Shown here: positions 22,696 through 31,266 of the stretch, piece by piece
How positions within the stretch are numbered: position 1 is the stretch's first letter
Layout of the letters: every line of letters starts with the position of its first letter
Assembly (NCBI GenBank): GCA_950295325.1
Contig: CATNTY010000025.1
Span: 1-36,541, forward strand
Origin: Polytrichum commune
Lineage: Eukaryota; Streptophyta; Polytrichopsida; Polytrichales; Polytrichaceae
DNA length: 36,541 nt
Direction of reading: 5' to 3'
Made by a program: the position numbers and the translations under genes
The notes under the pieces: model-generated
What the model was told of the DNA's origin: nothing
What the model saw: the letters and a program-made list of their open reading frames with translations, nothing else
Database searches by the model: none

Positions 22696-23191
22696 TAGTA
22701 AACCCTGAATTGGTACTAGTAAAGTCTGCAAATAGGGTGACTGTGTGTAGTACCCTTTGGTAGATATTTCACCACTGTAGATGCCAGTTGTTTACAATGA
22801 CCTATTGCTTGATTAACCAGTGTCTCTAACTATTTGTATTGACCTAAAGAGCCGTTGTCGGGTAGAGAGGGTTCCGCCTTTGGGAAAGCACTGGGCTTCT
22901 GGCTGCAACTAGATTTTATCGGACCCGTCGAATCTTCTGGACTTCAATCGAGTCTTCTGGTCTTCTAGTCTTCAATTTCTTCAATTTCTTCTAATCTTCA
23001 ACCTCTTTCCCGTCGACCTATCCTGTTGCGGCTCTATATGGGTAAAGGGTAAGGGTAGTGTGATAAGAAACCACGGGCTTCGGACGAGTAAAACGGGACG
23101 TCAGAACACGAGCTGACGTCCGAAAGATTGGCTCCTAAACTTTCAAACCCACGGTGACCAGCAATCGCGCCTCACCAGTGGAAACGACAGA

Positions 23192-23269
23192 AAACAACCT
23201 TGTGGGTGATCAATCCCACTTCGTTGTCACAAACAACCTTGTGGGTCATTAATCCCACTTCGTTGTCAC
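23192..23269. repeat. 39-bp tandem duplication
   Basis: 'aaacaaccttgtgggt' starts the unit at 23192 and again at 23231. The two 39-bp copies differ at only a few bases near gatc/catt. The length equals 13 codons, and a minus-strand frame (23172-23372) stays open through both copies, but I cannot identify a protein. Confidence 0.85.
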
Positions 23270-23766
23270 ACATGAAACAAATTACGATGCAGAAATGAAA
23301 TGCAACTAGCCTCCAAAACCGGCTTGGAATCACACACACAAGAAAAAAACAACGTGCCACAAGCAACCACACATTCGAGTCTTGAAGCCTTCAATTCTTC
23401 AATCTGTCCGTCTTCTATGGTCGGTCGAAGTCTCAGCTCTTCTTTTAAGAACCAACAGACTTCCCTCCACTCAAACAAGCACAAATCTTGATTGCTAACT
23501 TCCAAAACAACAAGTGAGATCTCTCATGAATTACAAATCCCTCGTATTTTATTTTATATTCTTCTCAAAACAACTCACCCCGTGAGCTTCGAATCCACTT
23601 CTCTCTCTCCACAACTTCTCTCCCACAATAATCACATAACATCTTTCCTTCACCACCTCTCTCTATCCATGCGAGAGACAAAGTTCTCTCTTATCCTCAT
23701 CACATGGCTTCTAATCACCCATTGGTCCAAAAAGTAACTCAAGATAAACTAAGTAAGACTAAAAAA

Positions 23767-23985
23767 GGTAAAGTAAAGGCAACACTAAGAGTAAATTGTG
23801 AATAAACAAAAGGATAAAGGTAACTATCCACTTCTATCCACTTTTATCCTTTGGTAAAGGTAACTAAGAATAAACTATGAGTAAATAAAAAGGTAAGCAA
23901 CTTCTATCCACTTCTATCCTTAGGTAATGATAACTAAAAGAAACTATGAATAAATAAAAATGTAATCTACTTCTATTTTTTATTA
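23767..23985. repeat. Three diverged AT-rich tandem units
   Basis: Units beginning 'ggtaa(a/t)g' at about 23767, 23853 and 23923 share 'actatgaNtaaataaaaa' and 'acttctatccacttNtatcc'. Unit lengths vary from about 60 to 86 bp. Confidence 0.65.
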
Positions 23986-24301
23986 TTTTTCTCCAAGACC
24001 AAGAATCACAATGCAATATTAAATACGTACACATCTATATAATATACGTATTTACATTACGGCACCTTGTAGAAGCCATAGACATGTAGACTAATTATTA
24101 CGCATGAACTGTAGCCATTGGAAGAAGAGGGAACGAGGACAAGAAGGTCAGTGGAAGCATTGTTGCCACCATCCCTAGCACGTCAAACTCCACTGCAGGT
24201 GGGCCTTTCGCAAGCTCTAACATTACTTCATACTTGTTAAGTCAATAGTCCCTAATACGTGTTGTGAACTTGGACTAAGTCGATGTGTACCAAATGTGCA
24301 G

Positions 24302-25295
24302 GGGAAACCTGTATTGTCAGAACCTGCGAAGTGGGAAATTAGAAGGCAGTGCAGTGCGAAGACAACAGCCGAGGAAGGACGTTCACGGCCACCAAAACCC
24401 TCTGGCACGAAATTTGCGGTGCCACAAACACTGCAACAACCGGAGTCGGCAGTAGTGAAGCAAAAACGCAACATGTCGACCAGTGTGACGTGGTCATCTA
24501 ACGATGAAGACGCCCACGACTTCCTGGAGGAGGACAACCTATACCCGGACTTTGCACCACCTAATGCTCGGAGGTACGAAGGTTCATGTTATTCTGCCAA
24601 GACCTCTGAAGTTGGTTCGGAAGACTATGCAAGCATGGACCTCAAGATTATGAGCAAAGAGTTGGAGATGTTGAAGGTACAAAGGGCTCAGGCGCAACGT
24701 CAAGCGGCAAAGCTCACACCGGATGTAGGTGCAGGAGAAGACTTCGATGGATTATCACGGAATTTGGATGCTGATAAGCGTCACCAGAGGCGGCTGCATT
24801 CACGGCAACAACAGCAGGAAGCACCAGTCCGAGAGCAGCAGGGAAGAAAACGGTACACCGTAGAAGTGGACATGAAGGGGAGTCCATGCGGGGCAAACCG
24901 TCACCTATGGTTGAAATGCCTACGTGGCCATGCAGTGGACCTGGACTTCAACGTCGATAATTATAACGACCACAATCCAATGACACTCTTGAATATCAAG
25001 AAGAGGGTGGATAATACCTTTGAGTATGAAGGTGGCATTGGGCACGTTACAGAGTGGTCATTTTATGCCAATTTGAAATCACAGTTAAAGTTGAAGAGGT
25101 ATGCCATGAAAGAATTAATGGTCGCTGGCAGGGAGAAACCAAAGCACATCCGCCAAGACCATTGGGTCAAACCTGTCGGCACTAATCGCAGATGAGAAGA
25201 AGGTGAAGCAAGCAGAGACTCTGACTCAGAATCGAGCTCAACTAAAGCGGCTTTCCCATGCTGGCAGGTCCGAGGGGGAGGTCACTGCACATCTG
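24302..25295 (+). CDS. TNPA-like exon 2: coiled region and conserved TNPA block
   Basis: The exon starts after GTGCAG with 'GKPVLSEPAKWEIRRQ'. A charged, glutamine-rich stretch with a short coiled segment, 'LKIMSKELEMLKVQRAQAQR', leads into a conserved block: 'GANRHLWLKCLRGHAVDLD', 'MTLLNIKKRVDNTFEYEGG', 'WSFYANLKSQLKLKRYAMKE' and 'HIRQDHWVKP'. This layout resembles the Transposase_24/TNPA-like proteins of plant CACTA elements. The frame as read ends in TGA at about 25193. One base earlier in register it continues 'ADEKKVKQAETLTQNRAQLK' to 'GEVTAHL' and a GTAAG donor, so a one-base insertion near 25172 is likely. Confidence 0.82.
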
Positions 25296-25420
25296 GTAAG
25301 TAATTTTCCTTCCTCAACCTCTAGTCGTGTTGTAGTCACCTATGAATTCATGGCGTAGTCAACATCTAGGGAGGTCCCAGTAACATGTTAGACAATATGT
25401 ACTCACGTTGTAGGCCGGTT

Positions 25421-25519
25421 CTAGTCAACTTGTAGTTCAATTGTAGTCTATTTGTAGTCTATTTGTAGTATAGTTGTAGTCAACTTGTAGTCAACTTGTA
25501 GTCTAGTTGTAGTCACCTC
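25421..25519. repeat. Nine 11-bp tandem units (gtagtcaactt)
   Basis: Units start every 11 bp: 25421, 25432, 25443, 25454, 25465, 25476, 25487, 25498 and 25509. Each begins (g/c)tagt(c/t/a), followed by a 5-base variable part (aactt, tattt, tagtt). There is no length variation at all. Eleven bases is close to one turn of DNA, so the TAGTC cores face the same side of the helix. It sits 125 bp inside the second TNPA-like intron. Confidence 0.92.
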
Positions 25520-25541
25520 GTATTGAAGTTCATGCCTACTT
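25502..25541. repeat. Left copy of 40-bp direct repeat
   Basis: Contains 'ttgaagttcatgcctactt' (25523-25541), identical to 28249-28267, preceded by a similar 'tagttgtagtca' block. It overlaps the end of the 11-bp array. Confidence 0.8.
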
Positions 25542-25546
25542 GACCC

Positions 25547-25575
25547 AGTCAAAAAAGCTTGTTTTTGGCCTTGCA
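25547..25575. repeat. Internal sequence like the CACTA right end
   Basis: 'agtcaaaaaagc' then 'tgtttttggc' matches the right terminal repeat (31001-31029) at 23 of the first 24 positions, but the last bases are cttgca instead of atagtg. It looks like a CACTA right end that has lost its terminal bases, or an ancestral end now trapped inside the intron. Confidence 0.65.
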
Positions 25576-26613
25576 TTGACTGTATGTGGTGAATCTCTCA
25601 TGGTTGTATGACTAAGCCAAAATGTGGTATGTTAGGTAGGTCTGAAATTTTTGTGAGTAAAGGGGTTGGTTCAGACTAGGACCCTCTCGGCAAGGGGTTG
25701 GGGTAACACACTAGATTTTGCTTGTTCAGACAGCTTGGTTGTATGTGAAAGAGGCCAGATTTCAGTATGCTAGGTAGGGCTAAAAAGTTTTTGACTACAA
25801 GGGTTGGTGCAGCATACTGGAGAAGATAATATATTGTTGATATCGTTCTATTTCATCTTCACTAATGCCAAAATGTGGTTTCCACATTGGATTCAAGTGG
25901 CCTTTCCCCAATTGTGAGCCCAAAAGGGTGCCCACATTTAGTCTTAGACCCTTGAAACGTTAGTTGATGCACTTTGAAGTAGCATGTTACTTCACAAAAA
26001 TATAAAAAGAGTGAAATGTTAGTCTTAGAAGTACCATGTTGTAAGAGGCTAGGATGTGAGTTGTTATTGTGTTTTTACCTTCGGAAGGATTTGAGTGAAT
26101 GAGGATAGGTAAGGAGAACTTGGATTGAGTAGTTAGTAAGTAGGCTAGTACAAATGGATGGAGACAACCAAAGTGACTCAAGAGGCAAGTGCATTCGAAT
26201 TGGGATGAATGGAGGATCACATGGAGCGCACAAGTGGACCACCTCATCATGGCCACTTAATGGGGAAGGCCCAAGGAAGAATGCAAGGTGGAGGATAAGC
26301 AAATTCTCAAAGCACCAATCAAATCACGAGTTAAGCATCGTGGTTTGAATTAAGTGGTGAGCGACGATTTGGGAAAGTAAGGGGAGAAAGTTATGGCGGC
26401 GGAAAGCGAAGGGGGCTAAGTTTGGGTTGAAGCATCCCAAGTTTGGTAAAGTGTGGTAGGTAGAAAGCCAAGGCTAGTTAAATGTTCGAATTAGGATCCT
26501 TGTTGATCATTTGAGGGAGGAAGGCTTAGAAGATAGGATTGGCGCCTACTAAGTAGGAGGAAATCTCAAGGGCTTATCGTGAGCCTTGAGGGTGCTCACC
26601 CCCTCAAGCTTAC

Positions 26614-26620
26614 TATATAA
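26614..26620 (+). promoter_or_regulatory. TATA-box-like motif in the intron insertion
   Basis: TATATAA within 'ttactatataatccctc', followed by a CT-rich stretch (26630-26665), the usual look of an LTR or plant promoter core. There is no recognised gene downstream. Confidence 0.3.
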
Positions 26621-27133
26621 TCCCTCATTCTTCCCTCACTCATCCTCTCTTTCCTTTGTGCTCCAAGGCACCCCACGAGTTATAAGTGTGGGTGTGGGAA
26701 GCCATATTGGAGCACATGTGTGTGCTTAGTTTTTAGTTTGAGAGCCAAGGCTTGTTAGCCTTGAAGAGGGCTTGACCTCTTGGTAGAATTAGTGTTGACG
26801 TGAAGGATTTTAAAGTTAATTCATGATTCCAATTTGTGGTACTTTAAGTTCATGTTTTGAATACACGTGGTTGCAAGTTCCATGTTTAAGAGTTGAGCAC
26901 TTGATGTTGTGATGAGTGCAAAAATATACTTGTGTGGATTAGTTAGTCTTAGTGAAGTTAGGAAATTCTCTCTCCCCCTCTCCTCTCTAGGATTTTAGGA
27001 TTTTAGGATTAGAGAAGAATTGTGTGATTAGAAAGGGGTTGTTAGTAGAATTAGGGAAATTAGGTAGGAAGATTAGTTAAGGGCTTGAATAATTAGTGAG
27101 GTAGTTGGGGATTACAACTACAAAGTTGTGGGT

Positions 27134-27513
27134 TCATGAAGGAGCTGGGTTTATGAAGGAGCTGGGTTTGTTTAGTTAGAAGCTAAGGAGCTGGGTTCAT
27201 GAAGGAGCTGGGTTTATGAAGGAGCTGGGTTTGTTTAGTTAGAAGCTAAGAAGCTGGGTTCATGAAGGAGCTGGGTTTATGAAGGAGCTGGGTTTGTTTA
27301 GTTAGAAAGTAAAGAGCTGGGTTTATGAAGGACCTGGGTTTGTTTAGTTAGAAGCTAAGGAGCTGGGTTCATGAAGGAGCTGGGTTTATGAAGGACCTGG
27401 GTTTGTTTAGTTAGAAGCTAAGGAGCTGGGTTCATGAAGGAGCTGGGTTTATGAAGGAGCTAGGTTTATGTAATTAGAAAGTAAAGAGATGGGTTCATGA
27501 AGGAGCTTAGTAG
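27134..27513. repeat. 63-bp minisatellite built from 17-bp subunits
   Basis: Units start at 27134, 27197, 27260, then a 46-bp short unit, 27369, 27432 and a partial one at 27495. Each 63-bp unit is tcatgaaggagctgggt plus ttatgaaggagctgggt plus a 29-bp spacer 'ttgtttagttagaagctaag...'. The short unit lacks one 17-bp block. The last units are more diverged ('gagctaggt', 'gagatgggt'). Confidence 0.92.
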
Positions 27514-28227
27514 ATAGCCTACCTAATTAGCTCATAGACAAGTAGTTAGTTACATTATGCTAGTTAGTGTTATGTGTGGCTTTCACAAGTAAATGTATTT
27601 GAGATTGACTATAGAGAATAGTGTTTTTTTTAACACTTGCATCCTCTCTTTAAAAATAAACCACGTGCACAACTTAATGGAGAATGTGGAGCACTCTCGC
27701 GATGGCAAGACAAAGGAAGCAAAGACCAAAGTTAAATCTAAGACCACTTGAAGGGTGAACCTTGCACTATGGACTCATCCAAGTCCAAATCCAATACCGC
27801 GGAGGAATGTGAGCCCAAACCCACTACTCGGACTACGGACGCTTAAGGGTGGGGGGTTTGGCCTCACACCAATGCAGGAATGACACATAGCATAACACAT
27901 AACACATGAAGTAGTAAAAAAAGAAAGTTTTGAACTTTATTATTGAAATAATAAATGATATTTCAATGAGAGTATGAGCTACGGCATTGTTGGCCTTTGT
28001 AAGTTACAATGTAGTCTATCAAACTGATCACTGATGTCCATGAGGAATGCAGTTGAAGCCAATATGGTGCAGTTAAGAAAATCAGGGTACTATAGAGAGT
28101 GCTTTATGCTTGCACTTTCACTTGTGAACCATATTGTAGTCATGGTCTAGTACACATCCAGTGAAATCCTAGTAATACGACAGTCAACATTTAATGACCT
28201 AGTAGTCATGTTCTAGTCAACTTCTAG

Positions 28228-28267
28228 TGTAGTTGTAGTCAACACGTTTTGAAGTTCATGCCTACTT
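28228..28267. repeat. Right copy of 40-bp direct repeat
   Basis: Partner of 25502-25541; 19 bp identical at its right end. After it the sequence again carries the style of the CACTA element and leads to TNPA-like exon 3. Confidence 0.8.
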
Positions 28268-28354
28268 CAGAACTTGTTTATGCGTATATATCATACACTG
28301 TAACCATGTTTATGTCTGATTAATGGAATGAAATGCAAGACGGTCTTGGTGCAG

Positions 28355-28702
28355 GCAGCAGAGTTGCAACGGGATCCAAGTCGTGAGGAGATAGAGTATG
28401 AGATGCTACGCCAAAAATCTCGCAAGAAGCAACCGGTATGCACGCCAAATGTGTCCCACATTTATGGTAGTGGAAGCGGAGTGCAGGTGCCGTCGACGTC
28501 CCTAGCAATGGAAGTAAAATCGATGAAACGCGACCTTTATACCCGAATGGTTGGGATAGAGGCAAGTATGAAGGCAATCATGACAACACTAAACATACCA
28601 ATTGTTCCAGACCCTAATACTTGCAATGTGCAGCAGCCTTCATCTTTCGAGCAAAGGCAGTCAACTCCGAACACGGGTAGCATAGAGTGCTTGCTTAATT
28701 CG
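28355..28702 (+). CDS. TNPA-like exon 3
   Basis: It starts after GGTGCAG with 'AAELQRDPSREEIEYEMLRQ', a charged helix often found after the conserved TNPA block. Then comes a glycine/serine stretch with 'SHIYGSGSGVQVPS' and a likely coiled segment 'AMEVKSMKRDLYTRMVGIEA'. The exon ends 'CLLNS' before GTACGT. It is 116 codons, entering and leaving in phase 0, with no stop. Confidence 0.78.
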
Positions 28703-28807
28703 GTACGTTTCTTTCCAGAGTTGAACCGGAATTTGCATTGGTAGAGTTAATATGTCACCACTCTAAACCCTAAACCTTGAGGACGTTTTGTTGCCCATGT
28801 TTTGTAG

Positions 28808-28918
28808 TTCCCAAACCAGAAATTGGCCTCACCAAAATCCAAAGGACATTCAAGAGAAGATTCTCCTCAAATTGACGAAGCTCATGTGGTACACGCACAC
28901 ACTACACATGAGCAAGAG
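28808..28918 (+). CDS. TNPA-like exon 4
   Basis: A 37-codon exon between TTTTGTAG and GTGACT, phase 0 on both sides, starting 'FPNQKLASPKSKGHSRED'. It is polar and histidine-rich with no known motif. It is called because its borders and phase fit the neighbouring exons exactly. Confidence 0.62.
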
Positions 28919-29117
28919 GTGACTTCAAAAACATTTTGAACATAGAGTTTGTGACCACAACATAGTAAACTACAGATCATGTCGTGAGTAGTAGTAGCTA
29001 ATGTTGTTGAGCTCTCGAGTATGAAATCTGAACTTCATTCTTAGTCCAAAGTTGGCTAGCTTTGGAGTGCTGTAAATTTGTGGGACTAAATGTTACTCGG
29101 GTGGATACTTTGTACAG

Positions 29118-29426
29118 GGAAAGAAACGGAAGGCAGAAGACGAAGGTCCCACCCAACAAGAGGTTCCAGAGTCGGAGAAAGAAAACGATCAGGAGGTAAG
29201 CTCCGGCTCAAGGGAGAAGGTGGCCACGGATGTTGTAGGTGACAAAGAGGGTGGGATAGGAACTCCGAAGAAGAGGGCGCGGGCCACGGAGTTGCAGAAG
29301 CTACAAGTTGGAATGCAGTCACCGCAAATGCCACGGAAATTACGAGCCAAGCACTATGTGGAAAAGGAATCGGAGAAGATTGGCAAGAAGCGGCCCCCCA
29401 AGAAAGGTGCATCAAAAACCACAAAG
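29118..29426 (+). CDS. TNPA-like exon 5, basic
   Basis: A 103-codon exon between TTGTACAG and GTAGGAC, phase 0 on both sides. It has two lysine/arginine-rich runs, 'GKKRKAED' at the start and 'TPKKRARATELQKLQ' in the middle, and ends 'GKKRPPKKGASKTTK'. The basic runs could be nuclear-localisation or DNA-contact segments; that is inference. The opposite-strand open frame (29086-29424) is a shadow. Confidence 0.72.
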
Positions 29427-29435
29427 GTAGGACAA

Positions 29436-29500
29436 TGACTAATGCTTGACTAATGTTTGACTAATGTTTGACTAACCCGTGACTAATGCTTGACTAGGTA
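29436..29500. repeat. Six 11-bp tandem units (tgactaatgtt)
   Basis: Units start at 29436, 29447, 29458, 29469, 29480 and 29491, each beginning TGACTA, followed by atgct, atgtt, atgtt, acccg, atgct and ggtat. The array begins 10 bp after the exon 5 donor. The core is the reverse complement of the TAGTC core of the array at 25421. Confidence 0.92.
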
Positions 29501-29575
29501 TAGTCAAAATATCGTAACTATCTTTAGTAGAGTGGGCACTACATGTTTACTACTGGTAGTGAACAATGCTTGACT
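29493..29575. repeat. 83-bp segment, copy 1 (intron 5)
   Basis: Begins 'actaggtatagtcaaaatat' and ends 'gaacaatgcttgact'. Every base matches 30701-30783. Confidence 0.95.
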
Positions 29576-29669
29576 TTTTGAATGTCACTGGTATTAGTCA
29601 TCAAATGACAAGTCATGTATCCACGGTTGAAGCTCTTACTAACTCCGAAGCATGTCAATCTTTTTGTAG

Positions 29670-29988
29670 GAAAAAGAAACATTGAAGGAGGTTGAAGCAA
29701 TGCTGCCCTTTGTAGCAGGAGACATTGTACAGATCATGGGAATAGGAGTCGACGAGGAATCGCTTAGTAGGGGAAGGGAGGGTCACGACTCTTCCGGGGG
29801 GGACATTGCACGGAGTAGTAATCGCTGAAGGAACTGTGTCCTTGGCAGTGCTGCAGAGCCACGATGATGCATATGTGTTATATAAACCCTTAATGCTAGA
29901 TGATCCACCAGTCTCAAAAATTGGTGATGCCGTTGGGCAGTTTATTTTGTGGCCCACAGAATGTTTGCGCCGTAGTCCAACAGTTTAG
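29670..29988 (+). CDS. TNPA-like exon 6, C terminus, frameshifted
   Basis: After TTTTTGTAG the frame reads 'EKETLKEVEAMLPFVAGDIV' and then runs into a stop near 29826. In the next frame 'GEGRVTTLPGGTLHGVVIAE' leads to 'DPPVSKIGDAVGQFILWP' and a TAG at 29986. The (I/L)GxAVGxxxxWP end is typical of CACTA second-ORF proteins. One surplus base lies somewhere between about 29745 and 29775. Confidence 0.78.
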
Positions 29989-31000
29989 ATCCAGACATTC
30001 TCCAGGAACCCTCATTTGCTTATGGGAGGACTATACCTAGAAACGATTATTTTCAATATAAACTGCTATTTTAACCAGTGTATGGAATGCCACCAGTATT
30101 CGTTTCTATGGAATGGTTGAATATGCGCAGCTGAGCTTGTTACCACAAAGAGTACAGATTGCTCATACATGGATATGCATCTAGTTCTATCACTAGTCGT
30201 ATTAATTTGACTACTTGTGATAACAATATTAAAAATGAAGACCAGAACTATTCACATGGACTGACTAGAGTTAGTCACGAATCTGGAATGTAAGACTAAA
30301 GTGAATGAGGAGAAGTGACTATGCGTAGTAGTTTCCAATTGAAGTGAATTACTAAAATGATTGCAACTAGTGAAAAAGACTATCTTTGAGGCCAGCTGAA
30401 TGCCAATTGTGTGACTAGTTTTAGTCAAGGTAAACCTTGGATTGTCCACCATGAACAACAACAACAACATTTCTTAAGCAATGAACGCTAAATGTAGTGG
30501 AGCCCACACATAGGTATGACAAACGCAGTACTAACCCGTGACTAATGCTTGAGTAGTCTTTGACTAATCCTAGTCACACCAATGTGACTAAATATAGTGG
30601 AACGTTGTAGCAAAGATGACTATGTTTTTTTTGGATTATACACAAGTCATTATGACTAGACTTAGTGAAGCGACATAATTATTGACATGACCAAGCTTTT
30701 ACTAGGTATAGTCAAAATATCGTAACTATCTTTAGTAGAGTGGGCACTACATGTTTACTACTGGTAGTGAACAATGCTTGACTATATGTAGTCGAGACAC
30801 ACGATGTCCCAAGGGCGGTGCCAATCGAGGTCCCAAAAGGTCATTGGGAACGTGCATAGGGAAACGAAATATCCACAGAATAAACCATAGTCAACTTGTT
30901 GCAAGCGACTGGTCCGACCTGACAAGCATTTCACTCACTTTGCGACTACAATAGTCCTAGTCAAGTACTTGGTTTTATACCATTTTTAGTCAAAAACCCC
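29989..31000. promoter_or_regulatory. CACTA right subterminal region with GACTA/TAGTC motifs
   Basis: About 1 kb between the TNPA-like stop and the right terminal repeat, with many GACTA and TAGTC words in both orientations, for example 'ttgactactt', 'gactagagttagtca', 'gactagttttagtca', 'gactaatcctagtca' and 'gactagacttagt'. Short inverted pairs such as gactaNNNNtagtc suggest dyad protein sites. 'gactagttttagtca' also occurs in the left subterminal region. Confidence 0.65.
30701..30783. repeat. 83-bp segment, copy 2 (right subterminal region)
   Basis: Identical to 29493-29575. The preceding sequences differ, although a related 'ctaacccgtgactaatgctt' also occurs nearby at 30532. Confidence 0.95.
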
Positions 31001-31029
31001 AGTCAAAAAAGCATGTTTTTGGCATAGTG
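31001..31029. repeat. CACTA right terminal inverted repeat
   Basis: Its reverse complement starts CACTATGCCAAAAACATG and runs through a T tract to GACT; three mismatches to the left end. The following tat (31030-31032) is the right target-site copy. Confidence 0.92.
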
Positions 31030-31266
31030 TATTGGGAATCCCATAAAAGGTTGGTGAGTGTTTTCATTATGTAACCATTTTGAAACATAGGGGAAGGGGG
31101 CAGCTTATGAGGAGATAACATATCCATGATGTTCATTTTCTATATATCATTTGATGTTACGGATGGAGCCGCCGTGTTGGGTGGAGGTTGGTATACTAGT
31201 TGGTTAGTAGGTGGAAAGATATCAGATTTAGGGGAGTGGGGTCATGGGTGGATCCTTGTTTTCCAG

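Larger units (their letters stand above)
21007..24301 (+). other. TNPA-like intron 1, 3.3 kb, filled with repeats
   Basis: It runs from GTGCGT to GTGCAG. Contents in order: an 'acgaacc' short repeat at 21131-21177; an imperfect foldback at 21950-22110; a 15-bp motif array at 22592-22695; a segment at about 22840-23700 with CT-rich blocks and a 39-bp duplication; and AT-rich repeats of about 60-86 bp at 23767-23985. The 22840-23990 part lacks the GACTA words seen in the rest of the element and is likely a later insertion. Confidence 0.6.
25576..28227. mobile_element. Unclassified 2.65-kb insertion in TNPA-like intron 2
   Basis: It differs in style from the rest of the CACTA element: few GACTA words, long purine-rich plus strand, a TATA motif at 26614, CT-rich sequence after it, 'aggatttt' triplets near 26990, and a 63-bp minisatellite. 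The TATA plus CT-rich leader suggests an LTR or promoter of another element. I could not find TG...CA borders, terminal repeats or a target duplication, so the class and exact ends are unknown. Confidence 0.35.
25296..28354 (+). other. TNPA-like intron 2, 3.06 kb, containing a large insertion
   Basis: It runs from GTAAG to GGTGCAG. Its left end holds the 11-bp TAGTC array (25421-25519) and a CACTA-end-like sequence (25547-25575). A 40-bp block near 25502-25541 recurs at 28228-28267, bracketing about 2.7 kb of sequence that is mostly free of GACTA motifs and carries a TATA motif and a minisatellite. Confidence 0.65.
20661..29988 (+). pseudogene. TNPA-like CACTA accessory gene, six exons, frameshifted
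   Basis: Six exons can be joined: 20661-21006, 24302-25295, 28355-28702, 28808-28918, 29118-29426 and 29670-29988. Exons 2-5 are bounded by AG and GT and their introns all lie in phase 0. The product is basic and coiled, with a TNPA/Transposase_24-like middle and a C terminus ending 'GDAVGQFILWP', as in proteins encoded by the second ORF of plant CACTA elements. Such proteins are thought to bind subterminal repeats and act with tnp2 in transposition. Three one-base frameshifts, in exons 1, 2 and 6, all need removal of one base. The gene is therefore either a pseudogene or affected by consensus errors. It is transcribed away from tnp2. Confidence 0.82.
15270..31029. mobile_element. 15.76-kb CACTA (En/Spm) transposon with two divergent genes
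   Basis: Both ends read CACTATGCCAAAA inward, and the inverted repeat extends 29 bp with three mismatches. The flanking trinucleotides are cat (15267-15269) and tat (31030-31032), an imperfect version of the 3-bp duplication made by CACTA elements. Inside are a minus-strand tnp2 gene with Transpos_assoc, Tnp2, DUF4218 and DUF4216 parts, and a plus-strand TNPA-like gene, transcribed away from a shared centre. GACTA/TAGTC words crowd the ends and introns. Both genes have disabling changes, so the element is probably non-autonomous now, though its ends look usable. It sits inside a LINE ORF whose frame continues across the insertion. Confidence 0.93.

Noticed and set aside
25421-25519. CRISPR-like array
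   Set aside because: Eleven-base units without spacers in a plant transposon intron; a tandem repeat, not a CRISPR.
26580-26700. Solo LTR with TATA box
   Set aside because: No TG...CA ends, primer-binding site or 5-bp target duplication could be found, so it is kept only as an unclassified insertion.
28320-28577. Minus-strand open frame over TNPA-like exon 3
   Set aside because: Opposite strand of a well-supported exon with matching splice sites.
29086-29424. Minus-strand 112-codon open frame
   Set aside because: Shadow of TNPA-like exon 5.
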